Source: Schauerella fraxinea
GTDB lineage: Bacteria > Pseudomonadota > Gammaproteobacteria > Burkholderiales > Burkholderiaceae_B
Direction of reading: 5' to 3'
Length of the DNA: 64,000 nt
NCBI GenBank assembly: GCA_030849945.1
Contig: JAVDKK010000006.1
Coordinates: 62,001 to 126,000 of the forward strand
The notes beneath the pieces are model-generated. The model was not told where the DNA came from. It was given only the letters and a program-made list of their open reading frames with translations, and searched no databases. Below are positions 17,989 to 26,696 of this stretch, one piece after another. Both the position numbers and the translations under genes were made by a program. Every line of letters begins with the position of its first letter. Position 1 is the stretch's first letter.

Positions 17989-18975
17989 GTGTTTTGTCTC
18001 ACCAAGATGAGCAAGCCGCTCGTCGGCGCGCTTGCTGCCGCAGCGTTTTCGATGTCCGGCACCGCCTATGCCGCCGAAGATTTTCCGAATAAACCCGTCA
18101 CCATCGTCGTGCCTTACGCCGGTGGCGGCAGCAACGATCTGATCGCACGCGTGGTTGGCGCGGGCATGAGCCCGTTCCTGGGCCAGACTGTGGTCGTGAC
18201 GAATGCGCCCGGCGCCAGCGGCACGATTGGCGCGTCGCGCGTGGTCAATGCCCAACCCGACGGCTATACGATTCTGTTGGGCTCGCCCAGCGAAATCTCG
18301 ATCGCCCAGCAGATCAACCCGGCCGTGAAGTACGACGGCGAGCGCGATCTGGCGCCGGTGGGCCAGGTGGGTTCGCAGCCGCTTGCCCTGGTGGCCGCGC
18401 CCAATCAGACGATCACGGATGTGCCGTCGTTTCTGGCCAGCATCAAGACCAAGGAATTCCGCTACGGTACGTCCGGCATCGGAACGCCTCTGCACCTGGC
18501 GGGCGAGTTGATCGCCAAGGAAAGCGGCGGTCAGATGTTCCACGTGCCTTACAAGGGCGGCGCACCGGTGCTGGCCGACATCATGGGCGGCCAGATCGAA
18601 GGCGGCGTGCTGGTGTTCTCGACCGCGTTGCCGCACATTCGTTCGGGCGCGTTGAAAGGCATCGGCGTAACGTCGGCCACGCGTACGGAAGCTGAGCCCA
18701 ACATGCCCGCACTGGCCGAATCGCCTGCCCTGAAGGGCGTGGACATCGTGCTGTGGTTCGGTCTGTGGGCGCCGGCCAAGACGGACCCGGCCATCGTGGC
18801 CAAGCTGGGCGCGGCGCTTGAAAAGGCGCTGGCCGATCCGGTGACGAACGGCAAGCTGAAGGAAGCCGGTTTGACGGTGCAGTACGCCGATGCGAAAACG
18901 TTCAAAGACTACATCGCTACCGAGACGGTCAAGTTCGGCAAGATCGCCAAAGACGCGAACGTGCAGTTGAACTAA
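17989..18975 (+). CDS. Bug-type tripartite tricarboxylate transporter receptor
   Basis: A 328-residue periplasmic receptor. The signal peptide is KPLVGALAAAAFSMSGTAYAAEDF. The mature part opens FPNKPVTIVVPYAGGGSNDL and has NAPGASGTIGASRVVNAQPDG and HVPYKGGAPVLADIMGGQ, all Bug hallmarks. The start chosen is GTG because AAGGGG lies eight bases before it; an ATG 18 bases further on is an alternative. It is the last gene of the PyrE-like/M20 operon, 72 bases after the amidohydrolase, and may bring that pathway's substrate (perhaps a pyrimidine or ureido acid) to a membrane partner encoded elsewhere. Confidence 0.9.
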   Translation: MFCLTKMSKPLVGALAAAAFSMSGTAYAAEDFPNKPVTIVVPYAGGGSNDLIARVVGAGMSPFLGQTVVVTNAPGASGTIGASRVVNAQPDGYTILLGSPSEISIAQQINPAVKYDGERDLAPVGQVGSQPLALVAAPNQTITDVPSFLASIKTKEFRYGTSGIGTPLHLAGELIAKESGGQMFHVPYKGGAPVLADIMGGQIEGGVLVFSTALPHIRSGALKGIGVTSATRTEAEPNMPALAESPALKGVDIVLWFGLWAPAKTDPAIVAKLGAALEKALADPVTNGKLKEAGLTVQYADAKTFKDYIATETVKFGKIAKDANVQLN

Positions 18976-19064
18976 AGCCAGAGCGACGGAGCGCCGGCGG
19001 CTTTTGCTGGGGCGCTGCCGGCGTCGGCTTGAACGCGTCGACTTGACGATATGACTTGAAGGCC

Positions 19065-19101
19065 TCGGGCCATCCGCGCATGCGGGTGGCCCGATTTTCT
19101 T
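19065..19101 (+). terminator. Rho-independent terminator
   Basis: A 13-bp stem (TCGGGCCATCCGC pairing with GCGGGTGGCCCGA, one G-T pair) has a four-base loop GCAT and is followed by TTTTCTT. It lies about 90 bases after the Bug receptor stop and before the convergent fecR-like gene. Confidence 0.88.
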
Positions 19102-19120
19102 GAGCGCGCGTTTGCCGTAT

Positions 19121-20140
19121 TTACCGCGCCTCGATCCTGATCCACCACGGCAACGTGCGACGCACGCGGATCGGCATCACCGATTCGAGCATGGCCAGCG
19201 TGCGGTCGGGCTCGGTCATCGGGTAACTGCCAAACACTGCCAGGTTCGCCACGTCGGGCGACAAGCTGATGTAGCCCATGCGATACCGTTCCAGCTCGTG
19301 CATCACGGTGTGCAAGGGCACGTGTTGGGCGATGTAGAGACCGCGCGTCGACGATTCGCGGGCGGGATCGGTCGGTTTGAGATCGGTCAGGGCGCGTGTC
19401 GACATCCTGACTTCCTGACCCGCCCGGATGATCTCGGTTGCGCCTTCGGCGGCGCGGGCTTCCACGGCGCCGTCGTACACCGCGAGACGCGTGTTGGCGT
19501 CGTCGAGTCGAACGGTAAATCGGGTGCCCAAGGCTCTTAATCGACCATGGGGCGTGTCGACCACGAAAGGGCGACTCGAGTCGGCGGCGGTGGCGATGAG
19601 CATCTCGCCCGCGCGTAACCGCAGGCGGCGCAAGCCGGTGCTGAAGTCCTCATCGAACGCGCTCGCAGTGCCGAGCCACACGGTGGTGCCGTCGGCAAGT
19701 GTTATCTGGCGCACCTCGCCCACAGCGGTGCGGTGGTCTGCGGTTCTGGCGGCAAGCCAAATCGGTGCCGACGTGTGCCGCCAAGCCAACACACCCAGCG
19801 ATCCGGTGCCGGCGATCGTCAACAGACCCAAAACCAATCGGCGCCGCCTGGCGTTTACCGTGGCCAGACGATAGGCACCCATCGTGTCGCGGGGGTTTGG
19901 CGTGGTTTGTATGGGCTGAAACCGACGGCCGATATTCTCGACTTGCGCCCAAGCTGAGCGGTGCGCGTCGCTTGCGTTGCACCAGGCTTGCCACGCGGCG
20001 CGGTCGGCGGCCGAGGCTTCGCCCGATCGCAAGAGGGCGAACCACTCAGCCGCCTGTTCGAGCGCATCGTCACCCGTGAGGCTCGACGGGTGCTCGGACG
20101 TCGAGGAGAGGTTGGTCGCGCTCAATGGGCTTTCAAACAA
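19121..20140 (-). CDS. FecR-family anti-sigma factor
   Basis: A 339-residue regulator of an ECF sigma factor. The cytoplasmic N-terminal domain has WQAWCNASDAHRSAWAQVE (DUF4880-like). One membrane helix follows near residues 93-110 (LVLGLLTIAGTGSLGVLAW), then a periplasmic FecR domain (ITLADGTTVWLGTASAFD; VDTPHGRLRALGTRFTVR). It passes the signal from a loaded TonB receptor to the sigma factor. No ATG fits: the frame opens with TTG at 20140, and a second TTG at 20125 overlaps the sigma-factor stop as TTGA, suggesting translational coupling. It lies downstream of the sigma gene. Confidence 0.9.
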   Translation of the reverse strand: MFESPLSATNLSSTSEHPSSLTGDDALEQAAEWFALLRSGEASAADRAAWQAWCNASDAHRSAWAQVENIGRRFQPIQTTPNPRDTMGAYRLATVNARRRRLVLGLLTIAGTGSLGVLAWRHTSAPIWLAARTADHRTAVGEVRQITLADGTTVWLGTASAFDEDFSTGLRRLRLRAGEMLIATAADSSRPFVVDTPHGRLRALGTRFTVRLDDANTRLAVYDGAVEARAAEGATEIIRAGQEVRMSTRALTDLKPTDPARESSTRGLYIAQHVPLHTVMHELERYRMGYISLSPDVANLAVFGSYPMTEPDRTLAMLESVMPIRVRRTLPWWIRIEAR

Positions 20141-20628
20141 TGCAACATGACTTGCGCCACGTACTTGCGCACCATGCGGGTCGATACCCCGAGTTCTTCA
20201 GCGACTTCCTTGTCGGTCATATCGCAGCCTACCGCCATCACAAAGGCATGCGCGGCTTTCACGGGCACCTTGCACAACATGCGGTCGATCTCTTGCAGGG
20301 CTTCGAGCACCATGACTTGGTGCTCGGCTGACGGCACGTGCGCCTCCGGCATGGCGGCCAGGGTATCGAGCCAGGCTTGCTCGATCTGGCGCCGGCGCCA
20401 CAAATCCACGCACAGGCCGCCTGCCATCGTGCGCAGATACACGCGCGCCTCAGGCGCGCTGCCGAAGGATCGCGGCACCGTCAATAGGCGAAGAAAGGCG
20501 TCGTGGGCGAGGTCGGCGGCATCGGCCGCATTGCCCAATCGACGGCGCAACCAGCTCTGGAGCCACGCATGGTGGTCGCTGTAGAGCGTTTCGACATTAG
20601 GCGGCACGGCGATAGTCAAAGTATTCAC
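20122..20628 (-). CDS. ECF RNA polymerase sigma factor (FecI-like)
   Basis: A 168-residue extracytoplasmic-function sigma factor. Region 2 is visible as LYSDHHAWLQSWLRRRLGN, AADLAHDAFLRLL and ARVYLRTMAGGLCVDLWRRR. Region 4 is KEVAEELGVSTRMVRKYVAQ near the C-terminus. It would direct RNA polymerase to the promoter of the adjacent siderophore receptor. It starts upstream of, and overlaps, the FecR-like gene. A Fur-like sequence lies about 60 bases upstream, which fits iron-repressed expression. Confidence 0.92.
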   Translation of the reverse strand: MNTLTIAVPPNVETLYSDHHAWLQSWLRRRLGNAADAADLAHDAFLRLLTVPRSFGSAPEARVYLRTMAGGLCVDLWRRRQIEQAWLDTLAAMPEAHVPSAEHQVMVLEALQEIDRMLCKVPVKAAHAFVMAVGCDMTDKEVAEELGVSTRMVRKYVAQVMLHCLKAH

Positions 20629-20988
20629 AGCCTGTGACCGACCTGCCAGCAGTCACCGCGGCGCGGGCTGACGAGGTAAAGTTGAATTGCGAACGATTAT
20701 CACTCACTGAAGGGAGGAAGGCAATCGTCCTGAGGACGGGGCGATGTGCAGACGGCCGTCAACACAATGGCGCCCGAAGCAGCGCAACCCGAAGCGGTAA
20801 ACCTACGCATGCTGATATCAGCGGCTGAAAAATCGGAGACATGGACGCGCCATCGGCCAACACACCATGCGAAATAAAGGTTCCGCTTTTGACGGGGCTG
20901 TTCGATTAACAAGTAGGAGAGATCTCGCCGCGCTGCTTGCAACCGTCCAGCGTCGCGAACCATCTCAGTGTCCCTTTCTCTTGCTTGA
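20629..20988. other. Divergent control region of the sigma factor and siderophore receptor genes
   Basis: About 360 bases between the divergently transcribed FecI-like sigma gene and the TonB receptor gene. It has one Fur-like site near the sigma gene and no convincing ORF. The promoter read by the ECF sigma factor is expected near the receptor end, but no motif could be assigned by eye. Confidence 0.6.
20683..20701 (-). promoter_or_regulatory. Candidate Fur box
   Basis: On the minus strand the site reads GATAATCGTTCGCAATTCA. It matches about 11 of 19 positions of the classical Fur box and keeps the GATAAT half well. Placement 55-73 bases upstream of the FecI-like start supports iron regulation. 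The second half-site is degenerate. Confidence 0.55.
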
Positions 20989-23475
20989 ATGCACAGGCTA
21001 GTCATGTTTCCTTGTTTTCATTCCGACGCGACGCCATCCTCGTCAATGGCCAAGCTTGCCTTCCCTGCGTCACGCAGCCGAGGCGGGGCGATTGGGTTGG
21101 CGATAGCGCTGGGCGTGGCGCTGCCGACGGCCTGGAGTTCAGCCACGTACGCGCAGCAAGCGCCGGCGCAGGCCGCATCGGCATCCGACGCCATGGCCTT
21201 TTCGATTGCGCCAGCGCCGCTCGACCAAGTGCTGGCGCAGCTTGCCAGCGCCTCGGGCATCCGGCTCGCCGCGACGCCGCAACTGGTGGCAAACCGTCAG
21301 AGCAGTGGCGTGCAGGGGCGTTTTTCGCCGCACGAAGCACTGGTTCGCGCACTGGCCGGCACAGGGTTGCAAGCGATGCGTGATGCACCCGGCCAATATC
21401 GCCTGATGCTGGCGCCGCAAGCGGCCGTGACGCAGTTGGAGGCGGTGACGGTGCGCGGTTCGGCCTTTTCCGACGGCCTGCCGCCGGTTTATGCGGGTGG
21501 CCAAGTGGCCAGTGGTGGCCGGCTGGGCATTCTGGGCAATCGCGACGATATGAGCACGCCGTTCAGCGCCACGCAGTACACGGCGGCGCTGATCGAAGAT
21601 CAACAGGCGCAAAACATCGGCGATATCCTGGTCAACGATCCTTCGGTGCGCAACACGTATGCGCGCGGCGCAGGGCGTGACGAGTTCAATATCCGCGGCT
21701 TCACACTTTTCAATTACGACGTGTCATTCAATGGCCTCTATGGCATCTCGCCGCGCAACGCGAGTTCGCTGATCGGTATCGAGCGCGTGGAAGTGTTGCG
21801 TGGGCCTAACGCTCTGTTGAATGGCATGGCACCCTACGGCTCAGTGGGGGGCGCAATCAACCTGGTGCCCAAGCGCGCCGGTCCCGATCCGCTGAACCGC
21901 GTGACCCTTTCGTATATCGGCGACAGCCAGTTTGGCGTGCATACCGATCTCGCGCGGCGGTTTGGCGACAATCAAGAACTGGGCGTGCGGCTGAATGTGC
22001 AGCGCAGCGGCGGCGACATGACGGTGGATAACGGCAAGGAGGATATGGGCGCCATGGCGCTCGGGCTGGATTATCAGGCCGACCGGTTTCGCATCGAAGG
22101 CGATTTGAATTACCAGAATCGCAAAACGGATGCGCGCAGCGGGTTGCTCTTTCCGCCGTCGCCTGGCGTGCAGATTGGCGGGCCGCCCGATGCACGCAGC
22201 AACTTCTTCCCGCCGTGGACGTATTGGAAGACCGACGAGTGGTCGGGGGCGGTTCGCGCCGAGTACGACCTGACAACGGACTGGAGCGTGTACGGCGCCT
22301 TTGGCGCACGCAAGCACGATTTTGAAAGTCTGCAAACCAGCTGGCTGATGCTCGACGGCGACGGCAGCATTGGCGCCGTGCCCGCGCGGCTCAACGAATC
22401 GTTGCTGAGCAAAACGGCCGAGGTGGGTGTGCGCGGGCGATTCGAAACGGGGGCGGTCAAGCACGAACCCACGATCAGTGCGAGCGTGCTGGATATCGAT
22501 TACTCGTCGGCCCGTATTCGTTCAAGCACGGTGTTTTCCAATATCTATGACCCGGTGTTTTTGGCCAAGCCGAATATCGCCCGCCCCAATGGCTTGGCGA
22601 AAGCCACCGAGTCGCGTCTGTATAGCGTGGCGTTGGCGGATACGCTTTCATTCGCCGACGATCGGGTGCAACTGATTGCGGGCGTGCGGCATCAACAGAT
22701 CGACGCGTCCAATTTCAATCAGTTAAGCGGTGAGCGCACCACACGCTATGACAAGTCCGCCATCACGCCGGCAGTGGGTTTGACGGTGCGGCCAATCGAG
22801 CAGTTGTCGCTATATGGCAATTACATCGAGGGCTTGAGCCAAGGCCCCACCGCACCGGAAGGCGCGATCAACGCAGGTGAGATGTTTGCACCGGCGAAGT
22901 CCAAGCAGATCGAAGTGGGTGCCAAATACGACTTCGGCAAGGTGGCGGCCACGATCAGCGCGTTCCAGATCGAGCAGCCCAGCAGTTTCCTCGATTTTTC
23001 AACCCAGCGGTTCGTGGCGAATGGCGAGCAGCGCAATCGCGGTCTCGAGTTGCTGCTGCAGGGTGAACCGGTGCGAAGCGTTCGGTTGCTGGGCGGTGTG
23101 GCCTATACCGACGGGCGCCTGACGCGCACTGAAGGTGGCTTGAACGACGGCAACCGGGCGCCGGCGGTGCCGCGCTTGCAATTCAATGCGGCGGCGGAAT
23201 GGGATACGTCGTTCATGACCGGCTTGACGCTGACCGCCAGGATGCTGCGCACCAGCGATCAATACATCGACGTGGGCAATACGCAAACCATTCCCGGCTG
23301 GACACGATTCGACGTCGGCGCCCGCTATGCCTTCAAGGCCAACGGCACACCGATGGTCGTGCGCGCCACAGTCGAAAACGTATTGGACAAGAACTATTGG
23401 CAATCCGCCGCACGTGAAGGGCTGACGATCGGCGCGCCGCGCACGGTATTGCTGTCGGTATCGGCCGCGTTCTGA
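20989..23475 (+). CDS. TonB-dependent siderophore receptor with STN signalling domain
   Basis: An outer-membrane receptor of up to 828 residues. After a signal sequence (GLAIALGVALPTAWSSATYA) comes a secretin/TonB short N-terminal (STN) domain, about residues 68-140 (FSIAPAPLDQVLAQLASASG), which marks transducer-type receptors that talk to FecR. The plug (IGDILVNDPSVRNTYARGAG, GIERVEVLRGPNALLNGMAP) and the beta-barrel follow, ending with the C-terminal Phe typical of outer-membrane proteins. The true start is uncertain: in-frame ATGs at 21004 and 21046 are alternatives. It is divergent from its presumed sigma/anti-sigma pair. The siderophore cannot be deduced. Confidence 0.93.
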   Translation: MHRLVMFPCFHSDATPSSSMAKLAFPASRSRGGAIGLAIALGVALPTAWSSATYAQQAPAQAASASDAMAFSIAPAPLDQVLAQLASASGIRLAATPQLVANRQSSGVQGRFSPHEALVRALAGTGLQAMRDAPGQYRLMLAPQAAVTQLEAVTVRGSAFSDGLPPVYAGGQVASGGRLGILGNRDDMSTPFSATQYTAALIEDQQAQNIGDILVNDPSVRNTYARGAGRDEFNIRGFTLFNYDVSFNGLYGISPRNASSLIGIERVEVLRGPNALLNGMAPYGSVGGAINLVPKRAGPDPLNRVTLSYIGDSQFGVHTDLARRFGDNQELGVRLNVQRSGGDMTVDNGKEDMGAMALGLDYQADRFRIEGDLNYQNRKTDARSGLLFPPSPGVQIGGPPDARSNFFPPWTYWKTDEWSGAVRAEYDLTTDWSVYGAFGARKHDFESLQTSWLMLDGDGSIGAVPARLNESLLSKTAEVGVRGRFETGAVKHEPTISASVLDIDYSSARIRSSTVFSNIYDPVFLAKPNIARPNGLAKATESRLYSVALADTLSFADDRVQLIAGVRHQQIDASNFNQLSGERTTRYDKSAITPAVGLTVRPIEQLSLYGNYIEGLSQGPTAPEGAINAGEMFAPAKSKQIEVGAKYDFGKVAATISAFQIEQPSSFLDFSTQRFVANGEQRNRGLELLLQGEPVRSVRLLGGVAYTDGRLTRTEGGLNDGNRAPAVPRLQFNAAAEWDTSFMTGLTLTARMLRTSDQYIDVGNTQTIPGWTRFDVGARYAFKANGTPMVVRATVENVLDKNYWQSAAREGLTIGAPRTVLLSVSAAF

Positions 23476-23561
23476 GGCGTCTGTCGCGCATGAAGCAAAA
23501 ATAAGGCAAGACGGCCGCGCATCGACAGCGTGACATACCCTTGCAGCGATAATGCAACTGC

Positions 23562-23579
23562 TGCGCCTCACTAGGCGCA
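23562..23579 (+). promoter_or_regulatory. Inverted repeat upstream of the MocR gene
   Basis: A perfect TGCGCCT-CACT-AGGCGCA inverted repeat ends 37 bases before the GTG start. A second smaller inverted repeat, TTGCA-N7-TGCAA, lies just upstream (23541-23557). Either could be an autoregulatory operator or a hairpin ending the receptor transcript; there is no T tract. Confidence 0.45.
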
Positions 23580-23616
23580 ACGGTTTACAGTGCATCGTCT
23601 GCATGAGGAGCATGGT

Positions 23617-25113
23617 GTGTCACGAACGAGTGGGCTCGATGTCCCGGTCGAGATCGTCTTGAATCGCGCGCGTGGCGCGCCTACGCTGAGCGATCAGATT
23701 GCGCATCAACTGCGCGCTGGCATCAAGTCTGGTGTGTTGCGCGCCGACGATCGCCTGCCCGCCATCCGCGCCTTGGCTACGCGTCTCAGCGTGGCGCGCA
23801 CCACCGTGGATACCGCCTACGCCCAACTCATTGCCGAGGGCTACCTGCATACGCGTGCGGGCGCCGGCACCTGGATCGCGCAAACATCGCCGGAGAGCGC
23901 CACGGTCGTGGCGAGCCCGCTCGGCAGCGCCCTCAACGCAGCCGCCGGCTCATCACGACCGCTGTCCGAACACGCGCGCCGGCTTGCCGAAGTATCGACC
24001 ACGCTGCTGCCGCAAAAGCAGGTGCCGTTGGCCATCATTGCCCCCTCTGAAGAGATGTCGCCGGGCCGTGCCTGGACGCAGATCGCCAACCGGTTCGGAC
24101 GCCGTCCCTGGCGTCATGCGGGCTACGGCGAACCGCAGGGCTATTTGCCCCTGAGAGAAGTCGTGGCCGAGTACGCGCGCAAGTTTCGGGGCGTGCACTG
24201 CGATGCGGATCGCGTGGTGATCACCTCCGGCAGCCAGCAAGGGATGACGCTGTGTGCACAGGTGCTCCTTGAGGCAGGCGATACGGCTTGGGTGGAGGAT
24301 CCTTGCTACATTCTGATGGCAGCCACGATTGCCCATCGCGGCGTGCTGACCGTACCGGTGCCGGTGGACGCAGAAGGGCTCGATGTGACCGCCGGCATGA
24401 CGCTCGCGCCCCATGCGAAAGCGGCGTTCGTGACGCCTTCGCATCAGTTTCCGTTGGGGATGATGATGAGCATGGCGCGGCGTGCCGAGCTTTTAGGCTG
24501 GGCTGCGCGCACGGAAAGCTGGATCGTCGAAGACGACTACGACAGCGAGCTTAGGTATGAGGGGCGCCCGTTTCCTTCGCTGCAAGGGATGGATGCCTCT
24601 TCCGAATCCGTGATCTATCTCGGCACGTTCAGCAAGATGATGTTCCCAAGTTTGCGGCTGGGTTACGCGATCGTGCCGCGACCCCTGGTGGAAGCCTTTG
24701 CGGGGGCGCGGCTTTTGGCGGATCGGCACTCTTCCGAATCGCAGCAAGCGATCCTCGCGGAATACATTCGAGAAGGGCATTACGAGATTCATGTGCGGCG
24801 CATTCGCGGCCTGCTGCAGAAGCGCCGGCAGGTACTGATTCGCGAATGCGAGCGGCAGCTTCACGCGTATGGCGCGGTGCTGCCGTGCGATCAGGGGATG
24901 CATGTGGTGTTTCGGTTGCATGATCACATCGACGATGTGGCGGTAGCGACGCCCCTGCGCCAAGGCGGGCTTGAGTTGCGTGCGATCTCGCCGTTTTACG
25001 TACGCAAGACGACGATGCGCGGGTTTATGTTGGGCTTCGGCGGGTTTACGCCCGAGGCCATCAAGGCGGCGGTAAAGACGATCGCCCGCGCACTGGCGCA
25101 GCACGTGGCCTGA
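23617..25113 (+). CDS. MocR/PdxR-type PLP-dependent transcriptional regulator
   Basis: A 498-residue GntR-family regulator fused to an aminotransferase-like domain. The N-terminal winged HTH (LSDQIAHQLRAGIKSGVLR, RALATRLSVARTTVDTAYAQL) covers residues about 17-75. The fold-type I aminotransferase domain follows from about residue 110, with the PLP-binding Lys in GTFSKMMFPSLRLGY and the Asp region in EDDYDSELRYEGRP. Members sense PLP or amines and control genes for vitamin B6, GABA or taurine metabolism. The GTG start is chosen for the GAGGAG six bases upstream. The PaiB-like gene follows on the same strand. Confidence 0.9.
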   Translation: MSRTSGLDVPVEIVLNRARGAPTLSDQIAHQLRAGIKSGVLRADDRLPAIRALATRLSVARTTVDTAYAQLIAEGYLHTRAGAGTWIAQTSPESATVVASPLGSALNAAAGSSRPLSEHARRLAEVSTTLLPQKQVPLAIIAPSEEMSPGRAWTQIANRFGRRPWRHAGYGEPQGYLPLREVVAEYARKFRGVHCDADRVVITSGSQQGMTLCAQVLLEAGDTAWVEDPCYILMAATIAHRGVLTVPVPVDAEGLDVTAGMTLAPHAKAAFVTPSHQFPLGMMMSMARRAELLGWAARTESWIVEDDYDSELRYEGRPFPSLQGMDASSESVIYLGTFSKMMFPSLRLGYAIVPRPLVEAFAGARLLADRHSSESQQAILAEYIREGHYEIHVRRIRGLLQKRRQVLIRECERQLHAYGAVLPCDQGMHVVFRLHDHIDDVAVATPLRQGGLELRAISPFYVRKTTMRGFMLGFGGFTPEAIKAAVKTIARALAQHVA

Positions 25114-25275
25114 TTGGCCCGCTCTTTTTGCGGGAAAGCATGCCTACCCGTGCGCCGCAGGGTGTGATGTAGTGGCGACTTGCCCATTGTGCAAATTCAC
25201 TTGCCGTCGCGAACCGGCTTGCCGTCGAACACCGCAAGCATCGCGTGGCATCCACTTTTCCATCGAGTATTCAGC

Positions 25276-25929
25276 ATGTACCTGCCCGCACAAACCGAGG
25301 AAACGCGCCTCGACGAGATTCACCGCGTGATCAAGGATCATCCGTTCGGGATCCTCGTCACTCAGGCCGGCGGCATGCTGGACGCCAATCACATTCCGTT
25401 TGAATTCGAGCCCGGCGACGATGGCCTGGGGCAACTGACCGCGCATGTGGCCCGCGCCAATTCGATCTGGGAAGACCTGAAATCAGGCGATGAGGTGCTT
25501 GTCATTTTCCGTGGCGGCGATGCCTATATCTCGCCCACGTGGTATCCCAGCAAACACGAATTGCATCGGCAGGTGCCCACCTGGAATTACCAAGTGGTGC
25601 ATGCCCATGGGGTGATCACGATTCAGGACGACGAGCGTTTCGTGCGCGGCATGGTCGCGCGGTTGACGCGCACGCATGAGGCCACCGCAGGCAACGACAA
25701 GCCGTGGAAGATGACGGATTCGGAACCGGAATTCATCGATACCTTGTTGAAGGCCATTGTTGGAATTGAGATTCGCGTTACCTCAGTGGTGGGCAAATCC
25801 AAACTCGGCAAGCACAAGGATGTGCGCGATATCGAAGGCCCGGCGCAAGCCTTGAAGGCGCGCCACGAAACCGAGATTTCCTGTGCGATGGCGCAAGCGG
25901 CGGCGCAGAAGAAGGGCGCGGCCGCTTAG
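25276..25929 (+). CDS. PaiB-like FMN-binding negative transcriptional regulator
   Basis: A 217-residue protein of the PaiB/FMN-binding split-barrel family. Features are MYLPAQ at the start, IKDHPFGILVTQAGGMLDANHIPF, AHVARANSIW and the SPTWYPSKHELHRQVPTWNYQVVH block. Bacillus PaiB works with PaiA in repressing sporulation and protease genes; its role here is unknown. No strong Shine-Dalgarno precedes the ATG. Its TAG stop overlaps the TAA stop of the convergent DUF2894 gene, so the two genes end on the same four bases. Confidence 0.88.
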   Translation: MYLPAQTEETRLDEIHRVIKDHPFGILVTQAGGMLDANHIPFEFEPGDDGLGQLTAHVARANSIWEDLKSGDEVLVIFRGGDAYISPTWYPSKHELHRQVPTWNYQVVHAHGVITIQDDERFVRGMVARLTRTHEATAGNDKPWKMTDSEPEFIDTLLKAIVGIEIRVTSVVGKSKLGKHKDVRDIEGPAQALKARHETEISCAMAQAAAQKKGAAA

Positions 25930-26696
25930 CTTTTCTTGCGCGCGGCGCTCTTTTTGGCGGCTGCCGCGCGCGGTGCATCCTTGGCCGGCGCCGCGCCGGC
26001 CTGGTTCATCTGCTCCATCCACGAAAGCGCATCCACATACGACAGAAACTGGCGCACATAGCCGGGCGACAGCGTGCGCATCAGTGAGAGCGAGCGGTGT
26101 ACGAGGTGGCTGGAATTGAGGGGGCCAGCGTTGTCAGGCACGTGTTCCTGCGATTGCCGCAATTGCTTATTGGTGCTGACGCTCGCCCAGGCTTCGCGGA
26201 AATAGTCGATGGATGGCAGCTCGGGGTACGCCGCGCGCTGTTGCGCAAGCGTCTGTGAAACGGCACTGTCGTCGTCGGCGGCGTGCTGCATGGCGAGATG
26301 CGCGGCGAGCGCTTCGAGCGGCCGTGCAGCGGGCACGACGGCCGTGGCGTCGGCGACGCGATTGACTGGGCCGGCCGGATGTTCACCGGTGTCTTGATCT
26401 GTGCCGGCAACGCGATCGATCGGCGTATCGCCGTTCACAACGTCCTTCGCTGAGGGCCGTGCCGCTGCGCTGGCAGGCGCTGCTGCTTCACTCTCGCGTT
26501 CGACGTTGGCCGCATACGCAGCCAATGCATCGGCAAGCTTGCGGTCGAGCACCTGCCGCGCTTTTCCGCGATGGCTTTCCGCGCGGCGCGCCAGCGCGAC
26601 GATGAACTGAAAGCGTACGGGATTCAAGCGATCGTGGCCGCTCGCACGCCACGCATCGAGCGTCACGCGCAGATCGGTCGTCGCATCGGCGGTCAT
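25926..26696 (-). CDS. DUF2894 domain-containing protein
   Basis: A 256-residue soluble protein. The N-terminal block LDAWRASGHDRLNPVRFQFI with VALARRAESHRGKARQVLDRKL is the DUF2894 signature as I recall it. A low-complexity linker (about residues 70-120) separates it from a second conserved block near the end (LPSIDYFREAWASVSTNKQL, LMRTLSPGYVRQFLSYVDAL). It ends in an Ala/Lys-rich basic tail (AAAKKSAARKKS). Function is unknown. It is the last gene of the DUF3348-DUF802-OmpA-DUF2894 operon and overlaps the OmpA gene by four bases (ATGA), so it is probably made together with the membrane components. Confidence 0.82.
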   Translation of the reverse strand: MTADATTDLRVTLDAWRASGHDRLNPVRFQFIVALARRAESHRGKARQVLDRKLADALAAYAANVERESEAAAPASAAARPSAKDVVNGDTPIDRVAGTDQDTGEHPAGPVNRVADATAVVPAARPLEALAAHLAMQHAADDDSAVSQTLAQQRAAYPELPSIDYFREAWASVSTNKQLRQSQEHVPDNAGPLNSSHLVHRSLSLMRTLSPGYVRQFLSYVDALSWMEQMNQAGAAPAKDAPRAAAAKKSAARKKS

